A stretch of 64,000 bases of DNA, taken from contig NZ_CP109329.1 of the NCBI RefSeq assembly GCF_035918155.1, forward strand, positions 108,744 through 172,743, given 5' to 3'. The notes under the pieces were generated by a model. That model saw only the letters and a list, made by a program, of their open reading frames with translations. It made no database searches and was not told the DNA's origin. Shown piece after piece: positions 16,901 through 25,221 of this stretch; within the stretch, counting starts at the first letter, position 1, and each line of letters begins with the position of its first letter. The position numbers and the translations under genes were made by a program. The DNA comes from Streptomyces sp. NBC_01591. Lineage in GTDB: Bacteria; Actinomycetota; Actinomycetes; Streptomycetales; Streptomycetaceae.

Positions 16901-17898
16901 CGTGCGGGCGGCTGCTGGAGGAGGAGCGCGGCGACGTCATGGTCACCGACGAGCTCGCCACCGCAGGGCGTTCGATGCCGACGATCCCGCCTGCGACAGT
17001 GACGCCTTGGAACGAACGGGAATGGGGACATCTGGCCACCGCCCACCTGGAGCCCGGTGTCCAGCGGGCCAACCGGGACGCGGCGACCGCCACGGAGCGG
17101 GCACGGACCTACGCACGGCAGGCCGACGAGCTCGCCGCCGTCCTCGGTACCGGTCAGGCACCGGCACGCCGGACCTTCGCACAGATCAGCCGGCACCTGG
17201 ACACGGCGGACAGCGATCTCGCCCGCGCTGTGCGTGCCGAGGAGCAGGCCGATGCCATCGACCTCCAACTTGCCAGGCTGCGCGAGTCGAACCGTATCGA
17301 GGGCGACGCGGAGCGGAAGATCGTCGCCCGCCTCGCCCTGAAGAGGACCGTGCTCACTGGACGGCGCCGTATGAGGGAGGCCGCCGACGTCATGCACGCC
17401 AGGATCGAGGACCGTACCCGGCAGATCACGGAACTGGACGGCCGGGCAGCCGAACTGCGAGCCCGGGCCCGGGCTCTGCGTGACAGCGCCAGGGACCGGA
17501 TCCACAGATCCACCGGAACCGACTCCGACAGGCCGCTGTCCGACCGGATCGCCGAGTGCCGCGCCCAACTGCCTGCCCTCGCCGTCCGCCTGAACCGTGC
17601 TGACGCGGACAGGCACGAGGAACTTCTCCGGCAGGCGGCGGAGCAGCGCACGATTGCCGCCCTGGAGACACGTAAGGCGTGCGGGCTGCGTGAGGAAGCC
17701 GAGCTACGGGCCCGGCTCACCCCTGGGCAGGCGGTCCGTGAGACGGAACAACGGTCGCTGGCAGCACGGGAAGCCGCAGCCGCACGTCAGGCCGAGCAGA
17801 ACCTCCGACGCACTACCCGCGAAGCCGGCCATCGCAACCGTGCCGCCTCTCCGCAGCCGCAGCCGCAGGTGCGGCCAGGACCAGGCCTCGGCCGCTGA
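13999..17898 (+). CDS. MobF-family conjugative relaxase/helicase (TrwC/TraA type)
   Basis: 1,299 residues. The ATG at 13999 follows GGAAGGGG. The N-terminal relaxase domain has LSLDLPKSIS (about residue 190) and the three-histidine metal motif HLHVHVN (about 270-276). The central part is a RecD2-like helicase with Walker A GVAGAGKTT (about 583) and Walker B VMVIDEAAMVD (about 650), then a C-terminal SF1 motif TIGSAQGLT. The last ~300 residues are Arg/Ala/Glu-rich and likely coiled coil. It should nick oriT, bind the 5' end covalently and unwind DNA during conjugation. The catalytic Tyr is not obvious by eye near the N-terminus; VEYRLAE is a candidate. The N-terminus is a little unlike the classical family. 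Confidence 0.9.
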   Translation: MGWATPIVAPEQVEYRLAEDCGCDQSSDAEVEYRLAAASDLRWIGSGLTELGLVAGEPVDPDAARALMDGRDWRTGEQLVKRKRELDPRGKVTARVVVDAITELAAADGMTAAQYLGNEALASRFARAERGIVRDGEAHLLPVGDAGRLAAAAGLSVEQLYGGDVIAEANRWRNHRVDVGLRGVDLSLDLPKSISTAYALAGEELAAAIEGEWMASVTEAVGALEEWTAYGMAGHHGDGQRAERVATSGLIGWTTLHRSARPVDASPGDPHLHVHVNIAHMARCEDGKWRTIAAGAEDLLRHVHLINEIAEARLRARLIERHGARFVRSESTGAWELVGVDGDLRSAFSRRRQQVLALVGRDAGRDRMRAAARWTAQAKDEAAAEAPRHNWRTRAAAVLGSEAAVDAMVAAALPGPDGPAPSWPGGDRPLMPGPQEIASQIWDPEHGLTAARKAVTHTHVMAAVTRTLPYLLSKDQLVALTDEVLPVDGHAVRLADSNRHHRTHRQRYTHSGVVAAEQTIIECATAGLGAGLAQLTPEAAELTIATVEVAQSMSGRAFRFSPQQRAVVMRLLTAGHGTDAVIGVAGAGKTTLMSAARAGWEAAGLTVAGASTAAVAAANLAAEAGIESRTIAAWTREISGGRGLHGVGVMVIDEAAMVDDRALAALLRHAARTGTKIAGVGDPLQLRAVGIGGGFARIHRLVDGLQLTENRRQRDVVERAALQDWRDGGRTTAISAYAAHGHVHADDTATEALTSMLARWNEVRGRWSGDPHGQVADLLLLAARRADVAALNAGARAVLVASGELDAGRTYAVAGGGRVAFAAGDLVHIRRNDYRSRRDLSQPDVLNGFRGVVLEVDDERGVRVEWRRRRPGGGHDTQAAWMSKKDIAEGRLTHGYAMTIGSAQGLTSDLTIAYGLHADSRSLYPAMSRARLGSHLFLPLDELEDDVTRIRFGEVRTDGERLDRAVAACGRLLEEERGDVMVTDELATAGRSMPTIPPATVTPWNEREWGHLATAHLEPGVQRANRDAATATERARTYARQADELAAVLGTGQAPARRTFAQISRHLDTADSDLARAVRAEEQADAIDLQLARLRESNRIEGDAERKIVARLALKRTVLTGRRRMREAADVMHARIEDRTRQITELDGRAAELRARARALRDSARDRIHRSTGTDSDRPLSDRIAECRAQLPALAVRLNRADADRHEELLRQAAEQRTIAALETRKACGLREEAELRARLTPGQAVRETEQRSLAAREAAAARQAEQNLRRTTREAGHRNRAASPQPQPQVRPGPGLGR

Positions 17899-18140
17899 AG
17901 GACCGTGTCCTGTCTCATTGAAGTTTGTCGTCCGCATGGCGCTGATCTGCGCGGACTGGATTGGGTGAGACATGCGGACTTGGTTCGTTGAGACGGACTG
18001 CATCTGTCCGTGTCATGTGATCTCAGTCGATCCGGTTCGCCCGAGAACGACGTCGAGAGAGTGTTGATGTGCCGTAGCCGGTCGATGCCTCTCGTTAATT
18101 CCCAGGTCAGCGGCTTGCTTCGGCTGGCAGGATCGGGATC

Positions 18141-18863
18141 ATGTCGATTGATCCGTTGGTGGTACGAGCCCATGGGCTCTGGGAGCACCTGGCCCAGGTG
18201 CCGGTGTCGTTCGCCCAGCCGGGCGGTGTGCACGTGGTGGTCTCTCCGCGCTCCGGGCTGTGCCCGGTTGGCTGGGTCGGAGTGGTAGCTCTGGGCGGAT
18301 CAGCGATTGTGACCGCGCCGAGTGACAGTGCCGCCCGAATTGTTCGTGACGCACTGGGGAGACTGCCGGTGGAGGCCGTCGTGGATAGCGCTTTGGTCCG
18401 GGAGGCCCTTCCGGTCGCTCGGGTGCTCGGGCCGGCGGCGCTGTCATATGTGTCCGCAGCGGGATTCCGGCCGGCGGACACTGGTGCGTTGACGGTGGAG
18501 CAACTGTCAGCCGGTCACCCGGATTTGCGGAGCTTGGAGCAGGTGGCGGGTCATGAGGACGCTGGTGAGGCTGCTCTGGACGAGATTACGTCGCCCGCGT
18601 TCGTGGTCCGCGAGCATGGCCAGGTGGTTGCTGCTGCGGGATATCGGGCCTGGCCGAGGCGGACGGCCCATATCGGCGTACTGACGGCGCCAGAAACGCG
18701 CGGGCGAGGACTGGCACGGGTGACGGGCTCAGCGGCGGTCGCTCATGCTCTCGCTGTCGGGCTGTTGCCGCAGTGGCGCGCGCGCCCTCCCGCCTCCCGA
18801 CGTGTTGCGGCCGCATTGGGTTTCGAGGAACTGGGTTCCCAACTCAGCATCGAGATCGCTTGA
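18141..18863 (+). CDS. GNAT-family acetyltransferase-like protein
   Basis: 240 residues. The C-terminal half has GNAT features: a VVAAAGYRAWP strand, then HIGVLTAPETRGRGLARV, which matches the acetyl-CoA-binding R/Q-x-x-G-x-G/A loop, then AAALGFEELGSQLSI. The N-terminal ~110 residues are a variable extension typical of actinobacterial GNATs. It probably acetylates a small molecule or protein amine; the substrate is unknown. It stands alone, 240 nt after the relaxase. Confidence 0.78.
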   Translation: MSIDPLVVRAHGLWEHLAQVPVSFAQPGGVHVVVSPRSGLCPVGWVGVVALGGSAIVTAPSDSAARIVRDALGRLPVEAVVDSALVREALPVARVLGPAALSYVSAAGFRPADTGALTVEQLSAGHPDLRSLEQVAGHEDAGEAALDEITSPAFVVREHGQVVAAAGYRAWPRRTAHIGVLTAPETRGRGLARVTGSAAVAHALAVGLLPQWRARPPASRRVAAALGFEELGSQLSIEIA

Positions 18864-18921
18864 GATGAGCGGTGCGGTGCGGCTCGGTGGGGATCAGCAT
18901 GCCGCCCGGTCGTCGCCGCCC

Positions 18922-19008
18922 AGTACCAGCCCGGGAAATGACACTCACCCAGTACCAGCCCGGGAAATGACACTCACCCAGTACCAGCCCGGGAAATGAC
19001 ACTCACCG
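18922..19008. repeat. Three tandem copies of a 29-bp unit
   Basis: The unit AGTACCAGCCCGGGAAATGA plus CACTCACCC repeats at 18922, 18951 and 18980; only the final base of the third copy differs. It contains CCCGGG and TGACACT. It lies in the 340-nt gene-free interval between the GNAT gene and the TPR-like gene. Confidence 0.9.
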
Positions 19009-19132
19009 CGCGACCAACGAAACGTGCGCACCGGAGCGACATCTTCGAACCGACTCGTCACGCAGTCCCGCAGCGGATGCCGACGGAGTCCGTACATCGC
19101 GTCCACGTACGACAACTCGACGCACGGCCATG

Positions 19133-19181
19133 TTGTTGTCCGCGGACAACAAACCGTCTGTTGTCCGCGGACAACAGACGG
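19133..19181. promoter_or_regulatory. Dispersed palindrome, two adjacent copies (4 and 5)
   Basis: A perfect 20-bp dyad TTGTTGTCCGCGGACAACAA (19133-19152) is followed 1 nt later by a perfect 28-bp dyad (19154-19181) with the same 16-bp core. They lie just beyond the 3' end of the gene at 19204-19740. Two dyads side by side look more like a cooperative protein-binding site than a terminator. Confidence 0.6.
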
Positions 19182-19203
19182 ACCGCGGCCGAGCCGGACG
19201 GAG

Positions 19204-19740
19204 TCAGTTGTTCCGGACGAGGGAGTCCAGCCGTCGGCGGGTCCGGAGAGCAACCGGTGCGTCGGGTCCGTGGATGTCGGTGACCGCGCTGAGGAGCTCG
19301 ATGCCGAGGCGGTGGGCGTCCTGGGCGGGGACGGTTCGCCAGAGGCTGTAGACGCGGCGGGTCGCCTCTTCGGTGTCGGGATGCCGAGGCCCCTGGATCG
19401 TCGCCCGCAGGCGGGCGGTGTGCAGATACCACCCGAGCGCCGTGGCGTGGTCGCCCACCAGATGCGCGAGGTGCCCGCGAACCTCCCGGATGTGGACGAT
19501 GTTCAGATGCTCGGCGCCGTACTCGGCGGCGATCTCGGTGTCGAGGTCGTACGCCATCCAGGCGGCATCCTGCAGCCGGCCCTCGGACGCTGTAGCGGCG
19601 ATCGCGGCCAGGCGTTCGCGCAACACCTCCGGTGTCCGCGCCCGGAGCCCGGCGTGTTCGGCAGGGGCGAGTGCGGGGGCTCCCCAGAACGCGGGAGACA
19701 CGGTGCCCCACGGGTGGAAGGCCTCTTCGTGCTCGTGCAT
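19204..19740 (-). CDS. TPR-like helical protein of unknown function
   Basis: 178 residues; GAAGGG precedes the ATG. Helical pairs (LQDAAWMAYDLDTEIAAEYG, HLAHLVGDHATALGWYLHTA) look like tetratricopeptide-type repeats, as in tails of Streptomyces plasmid regulators. No DNA-binding domain is seen. It starts 26 nt after the cell-wall hydrolase remnant on the same strand, so both probably belong to the transfer operon. Confidence 0.55.
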   Translation of the reverse strand: MHEHEEAFHPWGTVSPAFWGAPALAPAEHAGLRARTPEVLRERLAAIAATASEGRLQDAAWMAYDLDTEIAAEYGAEHLNIVHIREVRGHLAHLVGDHATALGWYLHTARLRATIQGPRHPDTEEATRRVYSLWRTVPAQDAHRLGIELLSAVTDIHGPDAPVALRTRRRLDSLVRNN

Positions 19741-19766
19741 GGCGGGATGCCCTTCGGTTGCGCGGG

Positions 19767-20441
19767 TCACCACTTCACCACCCGGCGAACTGCGGTGATA
19801 CGGGTGATGGCGCTGGTGGAGTGGCGCCAGCTGCTGTACGAGACGATCCGGGTCCGTACGCCGGTGCGGGGCGCCTCGATGATCTTTCCGTCGCCGATGT
19901 ACATGCCTACGTGCCCCGGGCGCGCGTCCGATCCGTCGCTGCCTGGGTTGAACACCAGGTCGCCCGGCTCGGGTTCGTCGATGCTGACGTGGTCGCCGAA
20001 GCCGACCTGGTCGTAGGTGACCCGGGGAATGCTGGTCCCGGCGGCCCGGTAGGCCTGCTGCATCAGGGACGAGCAGTCGCACCAGTGAGCCGAACTCTGG
20101 CCATGGGCGTTGGTGCAGTCGCCTCCCAGGTGGTACCAACCACCCTTCTGCTGCAGCGCCCAGGACACGGCGGTACGGACCTCGCGAGGGGTGTCGGCGG
20201 GCAGGGTGTAACCGGCGGGCAGATCCACTTCCTCGCTGGACGAAGGGGCAGTGAACTGCCGGGCGGTCGCCATGATGATGTTGACGTAGTCGTACGTCTG
20301 GCCATCGGCGAACCTCTCGTCGGGGACGCCCCGGTGCTGGTCGACACGCCCCCATCCGGCGTTGTATGCGGCGAGGGCCAGCTCGACGGGCGAGCCGTCG
20401 TACTGCGGGTGCGCCTTGCCCTTCTTCAGCAGGCTGCACAT
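19767..20441 (-). pseudogene. 5'-truncated lytic transglycosylase/NlpC-P60 cell-wall hydrolase
   Basis: The first visible residues (SPVELALAAYNAGWGRVDQH) are the end of a lytic transglycosylase domain. A complete NlpC/P60-like peptidase follows, with CDCSSLMQQAYRAAG (catalytic Cys), PGDLVF and HVGMYIGDGKIIEAP (catalytic His). Full-length relatives are the VirB1/TcpG-type wall hydrolases of actinobacterial conjugation systems. The N-terminal half of the transglycosylase domain is missing: similarity stops at the junction near 20441, where a coupling-protein fragment on the other strand begins. It has no evident signal peptide, so it is probably non-functional. Confidence 0.75.
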
Positions 20442-20443
20442 GA

Positions 20444-20896
20444 ACCTGCCGCATGGGCATCGACGTCCTGACGGTGTGGCACGACCTCTCCCAGCTCCGC
20501 GACCGGCTCGGCACCCAGAAGGCCAACACCGTGCTCTCCGCGAGTGGCCTGCGGATGCTGCTGCCCGGCTGCGGCGACCTGGAGACCCTGCGCTACTTCT
20601 CCGGCCTGTACGGACGCACCGAGGTGATGCGGACCTCCCACGGCCGCTCCCGCGGCGAGTACTCCACCAACACCTCCGCCACCGAGACCGACCTCGCCCC
20701 GGTCCACTCCCTTCAGCAGCTGCCGGACTTCACCGCCATCGCCCAGTACTCCAACCAGCCCCCGATCAAGGTCAGGATGCGGCTTACCTTCCGCGACAAG
20801 GACCTCAAGAAGCTGCTGGCCGCCCCCGTTCCTCCGACGGGGACGGTCAGCTTCACCAAGCCCGCCGCGCCTGGGAAGGCCGGCACCCGTGTCTGA
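20444..20896 (+). pseudogene. C-terminal fragment of a TraD/VirD4-type coupling protein
   Basis: The frame opens only at 20444 and reads MGIDVLTVWHDLSQLRDRLG, then LRMLLPGCGDLETLRYFSGL. This is the TraG/TraD C-terminal pattern of type IV coupling ATPases. The Walker A/B regions are absent. A TraD-type ATPase normally couples the relaxase-DNA complex to the secretion channel, so the visible transfer region lacks a working coupling protein. The left edge coincides with the breakpoint shared with the truncated wall hydrolase. Confidence 0.75.
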
Positions 20897-21404
20897 CGCG
20901 TTCGACAACCCCGCCTCCCTCTGGCCGGCACCACCGGCCGCTGCCGAGCCGGAGCCTCAGCGCTGGGTGTGGGAGGCCATGGACCCGCCGGAGTGGCGTG
21001 AGCGGATGCGCGAACTCGCGACCTGGGTCGAATGGCTGCGCCGCACGTTCGAACTCCACAACAACATCCCGCCCTGCTGGTACCGCCACCCGCCCGTGGT
21101 CGAGCACCTGACAGCCCTGTACGTCGGCTGGGTCCGCACATACGCGGGCGAACAGGCACCGGGGCGCGAACTCGCCGAGGCCGACTGGATCAACACCCTG
21201 CACAACTTCACGGCCCGTCTACAGCTGGCCGCCTGCGCTGGCGGCCGCCACCAGGAGCCCCCGCCGCTGGTGCCACCACCGCCCGGCGCCGACGAGGCAT
21301 TCGAGGTGTACCTGCTCACCGCAGAAGCCACCACCACCGCGGCCGCGCACCCGGCCGCAGCCGAACTCGCCCGGCGCACCGCCGAACTGCAGGCACTGCT
21401 GTAG
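20889..21404 (+). CDS. DUF4913-like plasmid protein
   Basis: 171 residues starting at a GTG (20889) that overlaps the end of the coupling-protein fragment. The pattern ELATWVEWLRRTFELHN, CWYRHPPVVEHLTALYVGW resembles DUF4913 proteins found next to coupling proteins on actinobacterial conjugative plasmids. The C-terminal ~60 residues are Pro/Ala-rich. Function is unknown; the position implies a transfer-associated role. Confidence 0.6.
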   Translation: MSDAFDNPASLWPAPPAAAEPEPQRWVWEAMDPPEWRERMRELATWVEWLRRTFELHNNIPPCWYRHPPVVEHLTALYVGWVRTYAGEQAPGRELAEADWINTLHNFTARLQLAACAGGRHQEPPPLVPPPPGADEAFEVYLLTAEATTTAAAHPAAAELARRTAELQALL

Positions 21405-21459
21405 AGACCCCATGACTCTCTCTCCCGCCCCGACACCCGACCGTACGGAGGACGCACCC

Positions 21460-23037
21460 ATGGCCGGACCCACCACCGAACCCACTCCAGAGACGGCCGG
21501 CACTTCCGTCCGGGCAGCTGCCGAGGCATCCCGGGCCACCTGCTCTCCCGCCTCCGCTCCGCAGGCGCCACCATCGTCCCCGGCCCCGCTGGAGGAGCGG
21601 GCACGGGCGAACGCCGAGGCGGCGATGCCCGAGGCACAGCGCGAGCTCCCGCTGTGGACCGGCAACGACCTCCCGGACGGCGCGGGGTGGACCGCACGCG
21701 ACGGGATCCTGTACGACGGCTACGGCGCCCCGACATGGAAGCTGAAGGCCTCCGCCGACGCCCAGAACCGGACGCGGACGGAGGCGGCCTCATCCGCCCC
21801 GGCCACCGCTCCCCCGGAAGCCGGCCGAACGGGCCGAACGGGCCGAACCGGCCGGGCCGATGACCACGATCCCGCGGACCGGTGGGCCGCCGATCTCATC
21901 GAGCCGGTGGACCTGTCCGAGGCGTTCGAGAGGGTGGAGGAGGCATGGGCCGACATCGTCCCGCCCGAACTGGGCACCGCCCAGGACCTGCGCGCCGCCC
22001 TCGACAACGACCTGCGCATCCTGGAACAGCAGTGGCGGCGCACCCCGCCCGGCCCATGGACCGCCACCGACAACACCGGTCCGCGCCCTGCAGCCACCGT
22101 GCCCGCGCCCGCCCCATTCGGAACAGCCGACGCCCGGCAGGCGGCAGCCGCGGTCAACACCGCCCTGCAGGAAGCCGACCGTCATGCTCCGGCGCTCAAG
22201 GACCTGCCGGAGTGGCAGCAGCTGCAGACCTTCCGCGGTGCTGCTGCCCATCTGTGGGACGTCATCAGGGAGAAGGCCGGCCCGTACTTCGAGCAGCTGG
22301 CCGACGACGTACGCGTCCAGGGGTTCTGGCGGATCGTCTCCGCCCGCTTCTGCGAGACCATCGCCCACTGGGCACAGGCCGGGGCCGACCGGCTGCGCAA
22401 CGGTGCCACCCGCCCGGACCTGCCGACCGCCGAAGCGCTGCTCAAGGTCTCCGACGCAGCCCTGGCCTACAGCAGTCCACTCCGCGAGCGCCCCGATGCC
22501 GACACCGTGGCCGCCGCCCAGAACCAGAACCTCACAGAGATCCGCCGACTGCGTAGCACCCTGCGGTCCAACGACCCGCTCCCGTACGCCACGAGGGACG
22601 ACGCTGTGGAGGCCTCCCGCGAGATCGCCCGCGCCTTCCAGGCCTGGGCGGGCACCGACATGGGCAAGGAACTCGGCGCTTCCACGCACCGCCGGGTAGC
22701 GGAGTTCCGCGAGGCCTGGCAGCAGCTGCCACCCTCGGATCTGCCTACCGGTCCAGGACCGGCGGCCGGGCCCTATAGCGCGTTCGCCGAACACGCACAG
22801 GGAATCGTGGCCCGGGCCCAGGCCCAGCCGGGCCGCTTCGCACCCTCCGAACTCGCCGCCCTGCAGACGGTGGCCGATCTCGCCGAACACCACGGCGGCC
22901 GGCTAGCGGCCACTCTCCCACCGGGCCTCACCGGCCCCGCCACCCCGACCGCAGCCGTCCAGCGGCGTGCACCGAGCCCCGCGGCGGCGCCCCCCGGACC
23001 GGCTACCCGCCCGGGGACACCTCGTCTATCGGCCTGA
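21460..23037 (+). CDS. Plasmid-type protein of unknown function, helical C-terminal half
   Basis: 525 residues from the ATG at 21460, preferred over 21412 because GGAGG stands 8 nt upstream. The N-terminal ~150 residues are Pro/Ala/Thr-rich and disordered, with one short ordered piece (DLPDGAGWTARDGILYDGYG). The rest is a long helical domain (EWQQLQTFRGAAAHLWDVI, FWRIVSARFCETIAHWAQAG). There are no membrane segments. It follows the DUF4913-like gene by ~55 nt on the same strand. I do not recognise a domain; such proteins recur next to Streptomyces relaxase/coupling genes. Confidence 0.6.
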   Translation: MAGPTTEPTPETAGTSVRAAAEASRATCSPASAPQAPPSSPAPLEERARANAEAAMPEAQRELPLWTGNDLPDGAGWTARDGILYDGYGAPTWKLKASADAQNRTRTEAASSAPATAPPEAGRTGRTGRTGRADDHDPADRWAADLIEPVDLSEAFERVEEAWADIVPPELGTAQDLRAALDNDLRILEQQWRRTPPGPWTATDNTGPRPAATVPAPAPFGTADARQAAAAVNTALQEADRHAPALKDLPEWQQLQTFRGAAAHLWDVIREKAGPYFEQLADDVRVQGFWRIVSARFCETIAHWAQAGADRLRNGATRPDLPTAEALLKVSDAALAYSSPLRERPDADTVAAAQNQNLTEIRRLRSTLRSNDPLPYATRDDAVEASREIARAFQAWAGTDMGKELGASTHRRVAEFREAWQQLPPSDLPTGPGPAAGPYSAFAEHAQGIVARAQAQPGRFAPSELAALQTVADLAEHHGGRLAATLPPGLTGPATPTAAVQRRAPSPAAAPPGPATRPGTPRLSA

Positions 23038-23283
23038 GCCTGGGATCCCACTGCGCACAACCGCTGCAGGAGACACCGGACGTTCTGCGGGCCGCCGGGC
23101 CGGTAGCAACGGACAAACGGCGATGCGAGGGCGGCGCCACGAACAACCAGGAAGAAGGGCAGCCGACTGGAGGGTTGCTTCCGGCGGGGACCGAGGGACC
23201 GACGAGGGCGACACCTTGCCCCGCATCCGCCCGATGCGGGTCCGGGGCACAGTGCCGTGCTGCGTTTCGAATGAGCTTGTGGC

Positions 23284-23802
23284 TTACCTGTCGGCTTTGT
23301 CCAGCCGCCAGGCCACCATTCCCGTGGACCCCGGAATCGCCTCGGAGTCGATCCTGACCTTGGCCGCTGAGGCTGTGAGACGCTGGCGAAGCGGGACGCC
23401 GTCACAGTCCACTTTCTGGCGGACGGGGTCCTTCCCAGCTACGGACAGAACGATCTGGCCCTTCCCGGCGCAGGCGACCGCCAATCTGTACGAGCGCCCT
23501 CGTGTCAGTTCCGGTTCGGTGTGGAATCCGTCGCTGACACGCTCAAGTCCCGCCTCGATGAATAGCGGATCGGAGTCGCTGACCTCTTCTGTGCCGAGAG
23601 CTTCCTGAACCTGCCTACCAAGCCGCTCCTCGGTACGGACGGACGTTCCGGAAGGGTGCTTCTGCTGTTCTGGACTGCTCGCGGGGGCGCTTGGCTCCTT
23701 CGGATCGCTGCCCTCGCCCGTGCAGCCTGAGGCCAGGACAATGACCAGCATGGAAGCGCAGACGGCGAGGGTGGGATGCGAGAGGCGCAGTCGTAGCGTC
23801 AT
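23284..23802 (-). CDS. Lipoprotein of unknown function
   Basis: 172 residues. The N-terminus MTLRLRLSHPTLAVCASM runs into VIVLASGC, a clear lipobox. The mature part has a Ser/Pro/Glu-rich spacer and then a small beta-rich domain with two cysteines (LAVACAGKG, QKVDCDG), as in many secreted Streptomyces lipoproteins. Its ATG overlaps the stop of the upstream secreted gene (ATGA), so the two are coupled. Confidence 0.75.
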   Translation of the reverse strand: MTLRLRLSHPTLAVCASMLVIVLASGCTGEGSDPKEPSAPASSPEQQKHPSGTSVRTEERLGRQVQEALGTEEVSDSDPLFIEAGLERVSDGFHTEPELTRGRSYRLAVACAGKGQIVLSVAGKDPVRQKVDCDGVPLRQRLTASAAKVRIDSEAIPGSTGMVAWRLDKADR

Positions 23803-24494
23803 GAATTCGTCGCCCAGAATCGCCAACCGATCTCCTTGGTAGGAAGCTTCGCGGTGCCTGAGCCAATCTTCACTCTGCTGCACCGGTCGGAACTGGTTTT
23901 GTATTTCACCCAGTTCACCTTGAATCCCCAAGAACCGTACTGCATGTGGCCGTACTTCTTTGCGGGGATTGCGTGCGTGTACGTGTGCCCCACACTGACC
24001 CCCACCTTCCCAACCACCGCGACTCCGTACTCCGCCTTGACCTCAGCGACGAGGACACTGGCACTGGCCCCGCCGGTGCCACTGATCTCGACCCCGATCT
24101 CGCCCGACTTCTCGACGCTGACCCGCATCGATCCGCCCGGTCCGTCCTTGTAGCTGGTGCCGTTCTATTTGGACGGGACGTGGTAGTTCGTCTTGCTGCT
24201 CACCTGAACCCATTGTTTGACCGGGTTGTCACAGCGCATGGGCCCGACATCACTGTCGGCCCCTATCTCGGGCAGAGCGCCGAGGGCGCGATCGACGGCA
24301 GCTTCGGCGGCTGACTTGCTCGGACCGTCCATCACGCTGGCAGCTGACTCCCGGGTAGCGATCTGGTCGGAAGAAACCGCTTCAGGTGCCGCATCAGCTG
24401 ACTCCTCAACTGCGCCGGCCGCAGTAGCCAGTGTCGCAGTGAGAGCGAAGGCTGTGACTGGAGTGAGTACGTACCGCATCGTTGCTTTTCGCAC
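23799..24494 (-). pseudogene. Secreted protein interrupted by an in-frame amber codon
   Basis: A GTG at 24494 follows AGGGGGAA at ideal spacing. The signal peptide RYVLTPVTAFALTATLATAA leads into a ~100-residue segment ending VSSKTNYHVPSK. A TAG follows (complement of 24165-24167). The same frame then continues without further stops through YKDGPGGSMRVSVEKSGEIG to the end at 23799. The distal part (HTYTHAIPAKKYGHMQYGSW, WVKYKTSSDRC) looks like a normal exported beta-rich domain. Either the gene is inactivated by one nonsense change, or the TAG is read through or a sequencing error. No family is recognised. Confidence 0.65.
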
Positions 24495-24853
24495 GCAAAT
24501 TCCCCCTACATGAAGCAAGTTGACTGGTCAGGTCTGTGCACAACCTATGCAACTTCTGTGATTTCTTCGCGTACTTATCGGACTATCTGAGCCAGACTTG
24601 AGCTTGTGGAGGCGTCGGCCATCAAGGCGACGGTCGCAGGGGCGATGGAGAAGGGCTCTGGAGTGCCGGAGCGGATGACCGCGTGCTCACACGTCAGCGC
24701 ACCGCGCGTCACCCACTGCGACACCTGCGGGCGTCGGCGCTGCCGTCGGTGGTGGCGGTCACGACCGGGGCGGCGCAGGGCGGACCGGGTTGCTGCCTGC
24801 GGTGTCGCCGTTGGCCGGCAGGCATACCGGTGACCGTCCGGGGACTGCCGCGG

Positions 24854-25068
24854 TCACACCTGCGCAGCGAGGAAGCGCCCGCCCGGTTCGCCGCGGAGGT
24901 GTCCTGGGGGGAGCCGTCGGCCGTATGCGAGCAGGAGGAGATCCTGTGCGGCGCCGGACAGAGGCGTTCCGGTACCGAAGGACCAGTCGAGGTCGAGGGT
25001 CCTGGCGTTGGCGCTCTCCAGGAGGATGCGCACGCGGTCTTCGGGAAACCCGGCTTCCAGGGGTGGTC
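24854..25068 (-). pseudogene. C-terminal fragment of a mycothiol-dependent maleylpyruvate-isomerase-type protein
   Basis: A 70-codon frame lacking a start reads GTPLSGAAQDLLLLAYGRRL and then HLRGEPGGRF. This is the usual C-terminal pattern (G-x-A-x-D-L-L-x-L-x-x-G-R) of the maleylpyruvate isomerase/DinB-like mycothiol family in actinomycetes. Upstream sequence is not coding in any continuous frame. It is a relic in the ~700-nt interval between the amber-interrupted gene and the HTTM gene, in which I see no other gene. Confidence 0.5.
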
Positions 25069-25221
25069 CGCGTTGTCACGGAGCAATGCGGCGAGATCCG
25101 AGTTCAGAGGTTATGTCTCCGGATTGTGTCCGCCCCCAAAGCACGGGAAGAAGGAGTTCGAGTTCGCTCACCACCGGCTGCCGCGCGGTCGTCGGACAGG
25201 CGGCTGCACGCGCTGTGCCTC

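Noticed and set aside
17899..18140. Possible IS end (GACCGTGTCCTGTCTC) after the relaxase gene
   Set aside because: It resembles the GACCGTGTCC next to the IS5 fragment at 31382, but no transposase remnant or matching second end could be seen, so no element is called. The interval holds no convincing gene.
13859..19181. GTTGTCCGCGGACAAC dyads as transcription terminators
   Set aside because: They have no loop, no T-run, sit both upstream and downstream of genes, and share conserved flanks, which fits binding sites better than terminators.
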